NCBI GenBank assembly: GCA_022264855.1
Contig: JABYQU010000006.1
Coordinates: 744,001-808,000 of the forward strand
Length of the DNA: 64,000 nucleotides
From: Lenzites betulinus
Lineage: Eukaryota > Basidiomycota > Agaricomycetes > Polyporales > Polyporaceae
Direction of reading: 5' to 3'
The first letter of the stretch is position 1. Every line of letters starts with the position of its first letter. Position numbers and translations under genes: made by a program. The notes below the pieces were generated by a model. That model was given only the letters and a program-made list of their open reading frames with translations. It did not search any database and was not told where the DNA came from. Of this stretch, positions 46,003-56,430 are shown piece by piece.

Positions 46003-46414
46003 TGTTGAGGTTGTGCGAGCGCGACCAGGGACGGCAATGCGCCGACGAGCCGGCGCGTATGGAACGGTCCCATGGGTGCGTCGCGGCAAAGCGCGCGCAG
46101 GCGCGCGAGGAGCTTGCGCATCCCGGGGGGAACGGACTGAGCCACCGCCGTATTTACTAGTGTTTGGTTTACGTATTTTCGCCGAGGCATGGTCGCAGCG
46201 CGGCCATGCCTACACCTCACACTTTCTATTCCGAAGGTGTGAGGTGAGTTTTATTTCCTCCATATGGACTGTTCGCGCGGGTAGCTAACATGTACCTTAG
46301 ATCTGACGCCCCGCGCTTTAGGTTAGACTTAACAATAGACACACTTTCTATTCCGAACGTGTGAGATCTGACGCCCCGCACTTTAGACTGCCAACCGCCC
46401 GTGTAACCTTAAAA
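46003..46414 (+). repeat. Copia 3' LTR (412 bp) with intron-like segment and duplication
   Basis: It follows the 5' LTR until CTATTCCGAAGGTGTGAG (to 46243). It then has 57 extra bases (46244-46300), ATCTGACGCCCCGCGCTTTA, an 18-base link, and a second copy of the CACACTTTCTATTCCGAACG region running directly into ATCTGACGCC without the 57 bases, before the shared end ACTGCCAACC...TTAAAA. Confidence 0.9.
46244..46300 (+). other. 57-nt intron-like sequence inside the LTR
   Basis: It starts GTGAGTTT, has GCTAAC 13-18 nt before the end, and ends CCTTAG. This is a textbook basidiomycete spliceosomal intron of typical length. The 5' LTR and the second half of the 3' LTR have exactly the sequence expected after its removal (GTGTGAG joined to ATCTGACG). 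Confidence 0.7.
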
Positions 46415-47206
46415 ACAGGCACACATAGAGTGGCCGGAGATGTCGCGGGGGAAGATAGCGCGGAGGCACTTCATGAACCACGAACACATGGGCAGAGAGC
46501 CATTGGCGCGAATCCACAGTTTGGGGCGTAAATGGAAAAGTGTGTCGCACTGCGCAATGTAGTCACGGAAAAACACGTAGGGGTTGGGCACGAGTGCGGA
46601 GCGCCTCACAAGGACGCGGTTGCCTTTGAAGAACGCGTCTGCTTTGTGCACAGGGAGGAGGTAGTCGAACGAGTCGGCGTCGAGTTTCACCGTGGCATGC
46701 ATGCTGAGTTTGCGATATGTTTGGAGGTTTTTGTCATCAGGCCATACTAGCTCGTCGAGGCGCAGTAGCGCGTGGAAGCCAGTGAGTAGGATGGTGAGGA
46801 ACAGGTGGTCGTCAAAGGATGGTGTGGACCCAAAGGAAGCGATGGCGTGAGCAAGTTTGTCCTTTGACAGGGCACGCTTCTGTACGACAGGTTTGCTACA
46901 AAGGCGCTTGAAACCTTTCATTGTTCTGGATACAAGGGGGGACACGCGGGCTGTGCAGACTGTGGGGTAGAACACCTCGAGCTCGCTGCAAATACCGGAG
47001 AGATACGAGTCGACCAAGCGAGGTTCGATGTGATGGCACATGTAGGTGGTGAATAGGCTGAGAGTTTTGGTGGTGGGGTCGATAGGGAAGGCGTGTAGAT
47101 GTATGAAACCAAGATAGCTGTTCAACGCGGAGGAGTACACCAGTTTTGTGCTGGAGTCGAGGGTGTGGCCAAGAGCAATGGCACGCTCATGGACGAGCCA
47201 CTCCAC
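46415..47206 (-). pseudogene. Tyrosine recombinase N-terminal and core part (Ngaro-like copy 1)
   Basis: The minus strand reads MEWLVHERAIALGHTLDSST, SALNSYLGFIHLHAF, YMCHHIEPRLVDSYLSGICSELE and GFHALLRLDELVWPDD, then the interruption at GHSMCAC. The first catalytic Arg (ALLRLDEL) is present. The HxxR box reads HSMC, so the second catalytic Arg is lost, even ignoring the copia insertion. These enzymes insert circular retroelement DNA by site-specific recombination. Confidence 0.8.
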
Positions 47207-47253
47207 AGACCAAGCAAGCCGCGTTGGCTGCCGGGCCCATCAGGGAGAGCTCA

Positions 47254-48770
47254 TCATAACAGGACTGCCCCCATCACGTCCTGAGGGGGTATGAGGGGGA
47301 GTAGGGTGATGCCGGGCACGCGCTCGCGCACGAAATTGAGGTGCCCATGGGAGAGGGTGTCAGCGATGACATTGAGTTCGCCGGGGATGTGGTCGACATG
47401 AACGTCAAGGTCGCAGTCAACCATGATGTCCACGGAGCTCTTGAGGACGGCATTGTAGAGCAGAGTGGCGCGAAGGGAATTGAAGATCACCACAGAGTTT
47501 GTGTTGTCGGACAGGATGGCAAACCACTTCATGAGTCTGCCGGCCTTGCGCCATGCGCGCGCAATGAATCGCCATGCAGATCGCGAGTGCTTCAAAGAAG
47601 AAGATTGTGCCCGTAGGGGCGCCAGTGGGAAGGGCGCAATGAAACCCGAGGGCAGCCCATGGAAAGTATATGCCTAGACCGACGCCGGAGGCGTCCATTA
47701 GCGCAAACTCGTCGCCCATTGCGCCTTGTACCAGATCTGCGGGTGTCCATGCGTTTGCGTTCAAGAAATGGACGCCGGGAGCGCACTTGATGTGGTCCTT
47801 AAACCACTGCAAGTCTCGCATGACGGCCGTGTTGATATAGATGCCTGCACGCCAATTGGACTTCCCCACCATCTTCTCGTAGATGTTGGATAGGGCAGGC
47901 TTGAGGAGTGGAAAGACGTTGAATGCCCAATTAGCATAGCCTGTGAAGGACTGGAACTCAGTGAGGGAGCGGCAGCGGTTGCCTGGCAACAATGAGCTGA
48001 AGTCATTGATGGCGTTGAGTAGACGTGTCTTGCCCTCGGGAGGGAGAGTCACTGTCATGTTGTTGGGGTCGATGTTGAAGCCAATGACTGGTAGCGTGAG
48101 GCCATGAACCTGCTTGCTCGGCTCGTGGTGAACACCAAGTTCATCCCACAAACGCAGGAGGTGCACTTGTGGTGTGGGGATGTACTTGCTGTATGGCTTG
48201 TACCATTTGACGTCGCCGACTCAGGCGAAGCCGAAGTCATCATCAACGTAGTTGAACTTGTTGGGGACGTCCACCTTGTGCTCGGCTAACCAGATAATGA
48301 TAGTGTCGAAAGCTGCCCAGACACGGAGAGAGCCGCGCCCGCCAAATAAGTTGCATTGGTCAACGTGTCGCAGGCTGTCAATGGTGACGACTTGTCGAAT
48401 TTGCCAATGAGGCGATACTGGCATCTGGCGGTACACTTGTGAGACGTCGGATTTACACATGATCAACTCGGAATCCTGGTGATCTCTGCGGAAGCATCTG
48501 AGGGCAGCGCCGAGGACGGGTATCCCATCAAGCACCACACCTTTGATGGACTCCGGCCGTATCATGGAATTCAGCGAGTAACTGCCCGCGCTCTGGTCAT
48601 TGACAAGTCGAAACTTGGAGGAACGCGGCTTGGGCACGACATGGACTGGCATCAAGTACATTCTTCGCAGTAGCTTGCTCCCAAAATGTTGCAAGTAACG
48701 GCTGAGGGCGACCTCCTCATTGCGCTGCACATGCAAGAAATCCGCAGCGACTTTGTCTTGCAGGGAAGGT
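47254..48770 (-). pseudogene. Reverse transcriptase-RNase H of Ngaro-like copy 1
   Basis: On the minus strand RT blocks run LMPVHVVPKPRSSKFRLVND, MIRPESIKGVVLDGIP, MCKSDVSQVYRQMPVSP, CNLFGGRGSLRVWAAFD and the catalytic NYVDDDFGF. Then come LTLPVIGFNIDPNNMTVTLP and SLTEFQSFTGYANWAFNVFP, and an RNase H-like end with ALMDASGVGLGIYFPWAALGF and HVDHIPGELNVIADTLSHG. The YVDD box is intact. A frame change at about 48220 and another near 47560 break the gene. Confidence 0.85.
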
Positions 48771-50324
48771 CAGCGCTCGTCCCATGTGTTGGGATATTCA
48801 TCCGGCTTCGCGTTGGCGTAGGGCCAGAAACCCTCGTGGAGGCTTCGGATGACTGAACACACGAACAGTTGGTTCGGGTGCGCTACAAGCATGGCGGAGA
48901 ACTTATCGACGTCAATAGGTGTGACAATTTTGAATAGATGTGGGTATCGGCGCAGGGTGTCCGCGACAACCGCGTCGTTGAGCATGGCGGCTGGAACTTC
49001 GGGAACTGGCGCATGTGTAAGCGATACGTCCACGAAACACTTTGCCGGTGTTTCTAAGTTGTCCCACACAAACGAGCATAGAAATGCGGGACGCACAACG
49101 CTCTCATGCGCCACACTGCGAGCTCTTAGTGCATTCTTGTTGGGTGTGCTTGTCGGCGCCGCATCTGGAGCAGACGTGCTGGAAGTGGCACTCGCTGGCC
49201 TTGTTCAGGCAACCGTGGTTGCTATTGTAGCGCCTGCACGCCTTCTTTTTGTGACTGGTTCCCTTTCCGCGGTGTCCCCCTCCCCCAGCGCTGACACTGG
49301 GTGCTTCTGCTCCGTAAATGTTTGCGCCACCGGCGTCGATGTATTGCATCTGGAGGTCAGCTAACGTGTTTGTGTCTGTGAGAAGGAAACATCAGGAAGA
49401 CCCGACCCGCTTTTGGACCGCGTGATCAAAGTCCAAGATGTGTGAGTGTATAGCCGGTGCAAGGGCACTGAAAATCCTGATGATGTGCTCTCCGTACACG
49501 TCGAGCTCATTGTGTCGGTGAGGGAAAGCGAAGGCGGTTGCGACGGAGGCCCGTTTCCAGGCATAGACCCAGTCTCCGAAACACCCAACCTTCTTAGCAG
49601 GGGTAGGTGCTCAGTAGGAGAAGTCCAGCTCTCCGATGCGCTCTGTGACTTTCTTGTTGGAACCCGGGGAGTAGCGCCCGGCAAACACATGGTCGAGGTC
49701 CATGGGCCGACCGGCGAGAACGTTAGTCCATTCGGCTTCCGGGAACTTGGGTACTGAAGGTGAGGTGCTGAGATCGTGCCTTGCTTGGGTGAGATCTTCT
49801 CCGAAGATTCGGATGAGCTTGAGGGTGCGCGCAATGTGGGGGTGTAGAGTGTTTTCAAGGAGGAAATCAGATGCTGCCCAAGCGTACTTTGCAGCGTCGA
49901 CCTTGACCCGTTTGGATCTGGGGCTGTCAGACTCCTCGCTTGGGGCGCGAGACCGGTCTTGCTCAGATGACTCAACAGATCCCGGTGTGCGGGCGCTCGG
50001 CGTTCTCTCTTGTTCCGCTGCCTCGGGCTGCTGGGCCTACTCTCCGGTGATCTCCTCTCCTGATCTAGGTCCTGGCTGGTGTTGGTGGTCAACTTCATCG
50101 AGCATGGCGAGATATGAGTGGATAGGGGCTCCATTGTTGGCGCCTCCGGGCTGCTGGTCCCCCACGCTGACAAGCTGAGTCGCGATGTCAAGGACTGCCT
50201 GGGCCTTTATAATGGAACCATCTCTGTATCTGTCGACTGCACAGCCGCAGGCCTCGAGGATATGCTGGGAGGTCGCGGGCATTTCTGTTGGTACCTGGCT
50301 CAGCGTGACATGCTCGGACATCAA
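48771..50324 (-). pseudogene. Gag-like protein of Ngaro-like copy 1
   Basis: It starts MMSEHVTLSQVPTEMPAT at 50324, and after a stop continues with ASDFLLENTLHPHIARTLKL, EWTNVLAGRPMDLDHVFAG, VYAWKRASVATAFAFPHRHN and ILDFDHAVQKRVGSS. It ends in a Cys/His-rich CRRYNSNHGCLNKASECHF-H-CSRCGADKHTQQEC segment at 49250-49130. The 49110-48771 part (FSAMLVAHPNQLFVCSVIRS) leads into the RT. At least three in-frame stops occur. Cys/His-rich ends of this kind bind nucleic acid in Gag proteins. Confidence 0.75.
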
Positions 50325-50370
50325 CCAAATGAAAATTTAGATGGGAGTTTCGACTTTATAGCTTAAAATC

Positions 50371-50476
50371 ACCTGGCAGCAACGAGGAGCAAGGATTAGA
50401 ATAAGAATGTCTAACGTGGGAGCCTCCGCGCGAGGGACAAAGAAATGCATACCTGGCAGTGACGAGGAGAAAGGAT
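50371..50476. repeat. Short direct repeat between the two Ngaro-like copies
   Basis: ACCTGGCAGCAACGAGGAGC... (50371-50396) recurs with two changes at 50451-50476, 80 bp apart. Ngaro elements have split direct repeats at their ends, so these may be terminal-repeat remnants. Confidence 0.5.
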
Positions 50477-50520
50477 AAAGGTGATTCCCCTCGCTGCCTG
50501 GTAGGAGACCTCTGCGCGGC

Positions 50521-52100
50521 ATGTTCTGGCCTTACGCGGATGTGAAACCAAGCAAATACCCGGACACTTGGGACGAGGTCCGACTGCTGCTGCAAGATTC
50601 AACAGCTGCCGAGTTCCTGTGTGTGCAACACGATGCGGAAATTGCGCTCAACTGCTACTCGGTTTCATTCAGTTGTGACCTCTTGCCCGGCATGTACTCC
50701 ATGCCGGTGCATGTTGTGCCGAAGCCTCGCTCCATGAAATTCCAGCTCGTAAATGACCACAGTGCCAGAAAATATTTGCTGAACTCCATGATTCATCCTG
50801 AAGCAATCAAAGGTGTGGTCCTCGATGGCATCCCTGCGCTTGGGGATGCTCTCTGTCATTTCAGGCGCATGCACCCGCAGAGGCAGATCATCATGTGGAA
50901 GTCCAATGTGTTGCAGGCCTACAGGCGGATGCCGGTTTCCCTGTTCTGGCAGGTGCAGCAGGTTGTAACTATTGATGGAGAGTGATATGTAGATCAATGC
51001 AACCTCTTCGGGGGCGCGGATCCTTGTGCGTATGGGCCGCTTTCATATCTCTGGTCAGCTGGATTGCCGAGCACTACACTGGGGTGCCGGAGAAGTTCAA
51101 CTACGTTGATGATAACTTTGGCTTTGCGCTGGTTGGCAACATTGAGTGGTACAAACCATACTAGCAGTACTTCCCCACGCCCTAGGCACACTTGCTTTGC
51201 CTATGGGACAAACTGAGCATCTTGCGCAAACCCGCGAAGCAGCTACACAGGCTCATTCTCCCAATCATAGGACTCGACGTCGACCCAAACACTATGACAG
51301 TCACTCTACCAGCGGAAGGCCGTGCACGACTCCTCAATGCAATCAACAACTTCTGCAACTTGTCCCCCGGAAATTGGCAGCTCTTGCTCGCAGACTTCCA
51401 AGCTTTTACAGGCTACACAAATTGGGTGTTTAACACCTACCCTCTGCTCAAACCGGCTCTCTCTAACATCTATGAGAAGATGGCGGGCAAATCCGAACAC
51501 CGCGCAGGCATCTACGTCAACAGCGTGATTATCCGCGACCTCCAGTGGATGAAGTGGCACATCCTCTGTGCCTCCACAGTGCACTTCCTCAAAGCCGTCA
51601 AGTGGACCCCGGCCGATCTTGTGCAAGGCGCGCTCAAGGACGAGTTTGCACTGACTGATGCCCCGGGGTTGGGGCTGGGAGTGTTTTTCCCGTGGCTTCA
51701 CCTCGGTTTCTACTGCGATTTGCTGGTGGGGGCCCCCACCAATACCATATTCTTTTTCGAGGCTCTCGGCATTTGCTCTGCCATCCATCGGGCACGCACT
51801 TGGCATCGCGCCAGCCGCTTTGTCAAGCGACTGGCGGTATTATCCAACAACTTAAACAGTGTCGCAATATTCTCGTCTCTCCGCACGTCCCCGCTGTACA
51901 ACACCATCTTGCACAGCGCCATGAATGTGCTTGTCGACTGCGAACTTTACCTCCGCATTGACCACATCCTGGGTGACCTCAACATCATTGCAGACACTCT
52001 CTCCCGCGGATGCATCCAGTTTGTTTGTGAGCAGCTGCCCAGGATCACCCTACTCCCCCTACTACCCCCTCAAGACGCAATGGGGGACGTCAAGTCATGA
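50521..52100 (+). pseudogene. Reverse transcriptase-RNase H of Ngaro-like copy 2
   Basis: Frame 1 carries YSMPVHVVPKPRSMKFQLVN and VLQAYRRMPVSLFWQVQQVV, then stops at 50985. A second piece holds FNYVDDNFGFALVGN (catalytic YVDD kept), and a third (51192-52100) holds LPIIGLDVDPNTMTVTLP, YTNWVFNTYPLLKPALSN, DAPGLGLGVFFPWLHLGFYC and ILGDLNIIADTLSRG. The two breaks and missing Gag mean it is inactive. Confidence 0.85.
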
Positions 52101-52244
52101 TTCCTTCTTCCCGCAGGTCCCGGCAGCCCACGTGCCTGCCCTGGACCGTCAAACACCTAGTGCCCATCCGCGCAATCGTGCTTGGGCACGCGCTCGACAC
52201 CAGCACCAAGCTAACCTATTCCTCTGCACTCAACAGTTACTTGA

Positions 52245-52342
52245 GGGGCCCCGGTGGCTCAGTGGCGAGTGTCACAGGTGGCTCGGGAGCACTTGCTCTT
52301 CGGGTCACGGGTTCAAATCCTGCAATGGGGACCCCATCACCA
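52245..52342 (+). tRNA. tRNA-derived SINE head (class II tRNA-like)
   Basis: The GGGGCCCCGG start and TGGGGACC near 52325-52333 can pair partly as an acceptor stem. A and B boxes are close to consensus, and the 44-nt gap between them suggests a long variable arm. It is part of the SINE, not a working tRNA gene. Confidence 0.6.
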
Positions 52343-52819
52343 CTTTCTTACACCCCCTTTTAACCAGTCCACTCTCTTCATTCATCCCCCCGATATCACC
52401 CGAGCCCTTCCGGTGGCCCACCCAATCCAAACGACATGGCGAGGAGGTTTCACGGCCCCTTGCCCCCCTAACTTCGTCATCATGACCACAAATCCATCTG
52501 GACATCGTCCTCGTGGTGACACCCCCAGGCTAGCCAACGCCGCGGGCAGCACACGCCATCACTCGGCATGCGCCAATCAAGCCCCGGCAGGCTGCGGGGG
52601 TTCTCGCACAGACCAATTAGCGCGGGAAGGGACCACCCGACGGAGGAGCAGACCGTTGGGGTGAATGTGGCGGTTACCAACATGACCCGTGTCGAGGTGA
52701 AGCAAAGTGGGTTTGGGCGGTTGATTAAGTATGCATTTGGCTCTGATATTTGTTAGTCTCGTGTACGACACTACCATAAGGTGCGGCCTTCGAGGTGTAT
52801 AAACGAGGATTGACAAACA
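52245..52819 (+). mobile_element. 575-bp tRNA-headed SINE with 13-bp target duplication
   Basis: AACAGTTACTTGA occurs at 52232-52244 and again at 52820-52832, exactly flanking sequence that has no counterpart in recombinase copy 1. The insert opens with a pol III promoter: A box TGGCTCAGTGG (52255-52265) and B box GGGTTCAAATCC (52309-52320). The spacing suits a class II (Ser/Leu-like) tRNA head. The tail ends in ATTGACAAACAA. Long perfect target duplications are the mark of LINE-driven insertion. Confidence 0.85.
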
Positions 52820-53345
52820 AACAGTTACTTGAACTTCATTCACCTACACTCTTTCCACATCGACCCCACCCCCAAGACTCTCAGCCTCTACGCAACCTAC
52901 ATGTGCCATCACATCGAGCCGTGGTCCGTTGACTTGTACCTGTTGGGCATTTGCAGTGAGCTCAAAGCTTTCTACCCTGTGGCGCGCTCCGCACGTGCCT
53001 CCACACTGGTGTTCTGCACCATAAAAGGTTTCAAACGCCTCAGGAGCAAGCCAATCATGCACAAGCGGGCCCTTTTAAGGGACAAGCTCATGCGTGTGAT
53101 AGCGTCTTTCGGACCGAACCCCTCGTACAACGATGGCCTCTTCATCACTATTCTCCTCACTGGCTTCCATGCCCTCCTTCACTTGGGTGAACTCGTCTGG
53201 CCCAACAACTCTGAATTGCAATCCTACCACAAACTTTCGATGTGAGCGACCGTTAAAAGCAACAACGCCACCTTCAAATACCTCCTACCGGCGCACAATG
53301 CCGACACTTTCTTTGAGGGCAACTGCATCCTCCCTCGTCCAGCGT

Positions 53346-53995
53346 GCAGCTATGGCCCACCACTCCATTGTTTGCGCTGGGCTTGCCAGCACTGGCCAAG
53401 GATGGCACAGATTTCAGTGGGGGGGAGGAGCTAGAGCTAGGAGCAGAAGCAATGTTGCATGCGAACAGTAGTGTATTGCACACACTCAGCGTGTGCAACA
53501 ACATCACATGCATGGACACACCCACACTAGAGCAACATGCGCGCAACACTGAAGACGCACACAATAGTGAACTCACGCACGCACACACACCAGCCAAAGA
53601 AGAGGACGCACAGGAGCCTCTACCAGCTATTCCCAAGTCCAAGCATACCATTTGCAGTGATGAAAGGCTCCTGGACATCAAGGACTGGTTTGGGATCCTT
53701 TGCAGGCCTTTGGACATCTTGGATGAGACCTATGCACGGTTCATCAAGTACATGCAGCATTTCTTCCTTCACAATGGCTGACTCTGGCGTAAGGACCCCC
53801 ATGGCGCACACAAGCTGGTTGTACATTACGAGCGCCGCTACGAGGTGCTCTGGGTGGTGCACAACTCTCTAGGTCACCGTGGATGCTGCGCAACCCTCCA
53901 GACCATCTTGGAATGCTTCTGGTAGCCTACCTTGTGCATGTGTTAAAGGCACTTTGAATTATTGCACCTTTTAGAAAAAGCTCCTACCCTTCTGC
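53346..53995 (+). pseudogene. Ty3/gypsy polyprotein relic (integrase zinc-binding region)
   Basis: After SDERLLDIKDWFGILCRPLD the frame reads RFIKYMQHFFLHNG, stop, LWRKDPHGAHKLVVHYERRY, then LWVVHNSLGHRGCCATLQTI and ECFW before a stop. This matches the H2C2 zinc-binding start of gypsy integrases (LWRR..HKLV..RY.IL..HD.LGHRG...T...RFWWP). The Cys pair and catalytic core are missing. The text before it (53440-53640) is His/Thr/Glu-rich, probably linker. Confidence 0.7.
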
Positions 53996-54350
53996 TGTAG
54001 CCCAGGTCTGCCTAAAGGGCCATGCTATAACACATTATAGGAGCATGCCAGCAACCATTGGGTCATCCATTTGGGGGTTGAATGCATATAATGAAGTATA
54101 TTACCTACATATTGCTAAGTTACTTAGATTATATTATTACTGATTTGAGTAGTGATGCGGGAGCTTCCCTACCGCTTGTATTTCTGGTGCTTATGGTTTT
54201 TATTTCATACAAGTTTACCTCTGGCCACCACCCATCCCCCCATTCCTCACATGTCCACCCTGCTTGTTTGGCCTGATGCCTACTGGCTCCTTAAGTGTCT
54301 ATTGTATATGAAAATCAACACATATTACAGCAGTGGAGGTAGATAATACA
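53996..54350. other. AT-rich transition sequence
   Basis: No coding or repeat structure was recognised between the gypsy relic and the satellite-like region. Confidence 0.3.
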
Positions 54351-55329
54351 TGGTATGCAGGAATCCCAGTTCCAGCAAAAACAAGTTCTACTGTGCATTG
54401 ATATACTAGTTTAATTCCACTATGCATTGATTACTTGCAGTGCATTCATATATTAGCCCAGCTTGGCCGTTGGAGTATGGAGAGCGAGGCGAGAGGATAG
54501 CAGGGCAGGAGGAGGAGATCCAGGGATGCTTAGTCAGCAGGAGACGCCGAGATAGCGTAGAGCGCCAGGTGCCAGGATGGTAGCTTCAGACCGATCCACG
54601 AGGACATCGGTCCACCCCTTCTCTGTGTCTTATCGGGCTGAGTCTGCTTCATATTCGACTGCCTCGACGACTATGGGAGTGTGCTAGTCTAGTTCAGACT
54701 ACTCCACCGTGCATTCATATATTAGTTGAGTTCTACTGTGCATTGATATATTAGTTTAATTCCACTATGCATTGATTACTTGCAGTGTGTTCTACTGTGC
54801 ATTAATATACTAGTTTAATTCCACTATGCATTGATTACTTGCAGTGCATTGATATATTAGCCCAGCTTGGCCATGAATTGATATATTAGTTTAGTTCTAC
54901 TGTGCATTGATTAACTTATATGTGCATTGATATATTAGTTTAGTTCTACGGTGCATTGATTAACACATTAATTAACTTGCATGTGCATTCATATATTAGC
55001 CCAGCTCAGCCATGCATTCATATATTAGCCCAGCTCAACCATGCATTGATTTATTAGTTTAGTTCTACGGTGCTTTGATTTATTAGTGTAGCACCACCAT
55101 GGACTGATATATTAGTTTAGTTCTGCTGTGCATTGATTAACTTGCACGTGCATTCATATATTAGTTGAGTTCTACTGTGCATTGATATACTAGTTTAATT
55201 CCACTATGCATTGATTACTTGCAGTGCATTGATATATTAGCCCAGCTTGGCCATGCATTGATATATTAGTTTAGTTCTACTGTGCATTGATTAACTTGTA
55301 TGTGCATTGATATATTAGTTTAGTTCTAC

Positions 55330-56045
55330 TGTTACATCCCGTGCTCCGAACCCGAAGTCCAAACCCTGTCTCCGACCTCCGTACTCCGTTTCCGAATTCT
55401 GTACCCCGACTTCCGACCCCAAACCCCGTATGTCTGATTTCGTCATATCACGTCATCCTATGTTTCACCTGTAAACCCAATAACGATAATTGTTCATGTC
55501 TCGAACTTCAGAACTCCGGACGTACTCCGGCTTCCAAATTTCATATGTACCTTTCTTTATTGTTCTTGCTAGACAATAGGATCCGTAGCTATAAATACGT
55601 ACCCTGGAATGTCCTAGCTACTCAGTTCAGATATCTTGTTTAAATCCGAACTTCCTAGTTCTCTAAACCTCTGTCCGAACTCCGACCTCCGACCTCCGAC
55701 CTCCAAAGTCCTCCCGGACTTCATACTTGTCTCTGGCTTCTTTTCTTGCGCGCACTTCTTCTCCCCACTCTTCCCCCCGGCTTCTACCCGGACTTCACGT
55801 CCACGCTTGTTTTCTGCCTAGTCCGAAGTAGAGGACTCTGGCGAGTCTGCCCAGTGCGTTGCTAATAGCTTCGCAGCGTCCTCACCCCCGAGTGCTGCTA
55901 AGTCCAGCTCGGAACTCCACTCTGGACTTTGGATCTCCACGCCGGACTTCGGACTTCGACCCGGAACCCGGACCTCACGCCGGACTTCGGACTCCGTACC
56001 CCGAGCACACCAGACTTCCGCCCTCCGGACAGCACGGTCGTAACA
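55330..56045. mobile_element. Solo LTR, copy A (716 bp)
   Basis: It starts TGTTACATCCCGTGCTCCG and ends CACGGTCGTAACA (TG...CA with imperfect inverted ends). It is flanked by TCTAC on both sides (55325-55329 and 56046-56050), a 5-bp target duplication. A TATAAATA box lies at 55589-55596. No internal retroelement genes are present, so it is a solo LTR left by LTR-LTR recombination; the family (gypsy likely) is inferred. Confidence 0.8.
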
Positions 56046-56430
56046 TCTACGGTGCATTGATTAACACATTAATTAACTTGCATGTGCATTCATATATTAG
56101 CCCAGCTCAGCCATGCATTCATATATTAGCCCAGCTCAACCATGCATTGATTTATTAGTTTAGTTCTACGGTGCTTTGATTTATTAGTGTAGCACCACCA
56201 TGGACTGATATATTAGTTTAGTTCTGCTGTGCATTGATTAACTTGCACGTGCATTCATATATTAGTTGAGTTCTACTGTGCATTGATATACTAGTTTAAT
56301 TCCACTATGCATTGATTACTTGCAGTGCATTGATATATTAGCCCAGCTTGGCCATGCATTGATATATTAGTTTAGTTCTACTGTGCATTGATTAACTTGT
56401 ATGTGCATTGATATATTAGTTTAGTTCTAC

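Larger units (their letters stand above)
39981..46414 (+). mobile_element. Ty1/copia LTR retrotransposon
   Basis: Complete layout: 5' LTR, PBS, gag-pol, polypurine tract, 3' LTR. The flanks are ACAGG before 39981 and ACAGG at 46415-46419, a 5-bp target-site duplication. The element begins TGTTGAGG and the LTRs end TTAAAA, not the common CA. Coding is broken by a 1.2-kb insert in gag and one frameshift in pol, so this copy is defective. The host site is the tyrosine recombinase gene of the Ngaro-like element. Confidence 0.9.
39427..50340 (-). mobile_element. Ngaro-like tyrosine-recombinase retroelement, copy 1 (with nested copia)
   Basis: Read on the minus strand the order is Gag, reverse transcriptase/RNase H, tyrosine recombinase, as in Ngaro/DIRS-group retrotransposons. 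The copia element at 39981-46414 has split the recombinase gene. Removing it leaves about 4.5 kb, a normal size for such elements. Outer ends are approximate: the right end is set just past the Gag start, where direct repeats occur, and the left end at the composition change after the recombinase stop. Several stops show the copy is dead. Confidence 0.75.
50521..53345 (+). mobile_element. Ngaro-like retroelement, copy 2 (truncated, plus strand)
   Basis: It begins inside the RT (MFWPYADVKPSKYPDTWDEV) without a Gag and runs through RT, RNase H and recombinase. It ends in the recombinase at about 53345, where gypsy sequence takes over. It is head-to-head with copy 1 and clearly a different lineage copy: many residues differ. 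Confidence 0.8.
52101..53345 (+). pseudogene. Tyrosine recombinase of Ngaro-like copy 2, split by a SINE
   Basis: The N-terminal part (VKHLVPIRAIVLGHALDTST, SALNSYL) ends at 52244 and resumes at about 52829 with NFIHLHSFHIDPTPKTLSLY, HHIEPWSVDLYLLGICSELK and GFHALLHLGELVWPNN. The box I Arg seen in copy 1 (ALLRLDEL) is His here. A stop follows KLSM at 53243, then a degenerate KYLLPAHNADTFFEG. The C-terminal catalytic half is absent. Confidence 0.8.

Noticed and set aside
49361..50191. 276-residue minus-strand Ser/Pro-rich frame
   Set aside because: It is an alternative frame of the Gag-like pseudogene; the true frame carries the recognisable Gag and Cys/His motifs.
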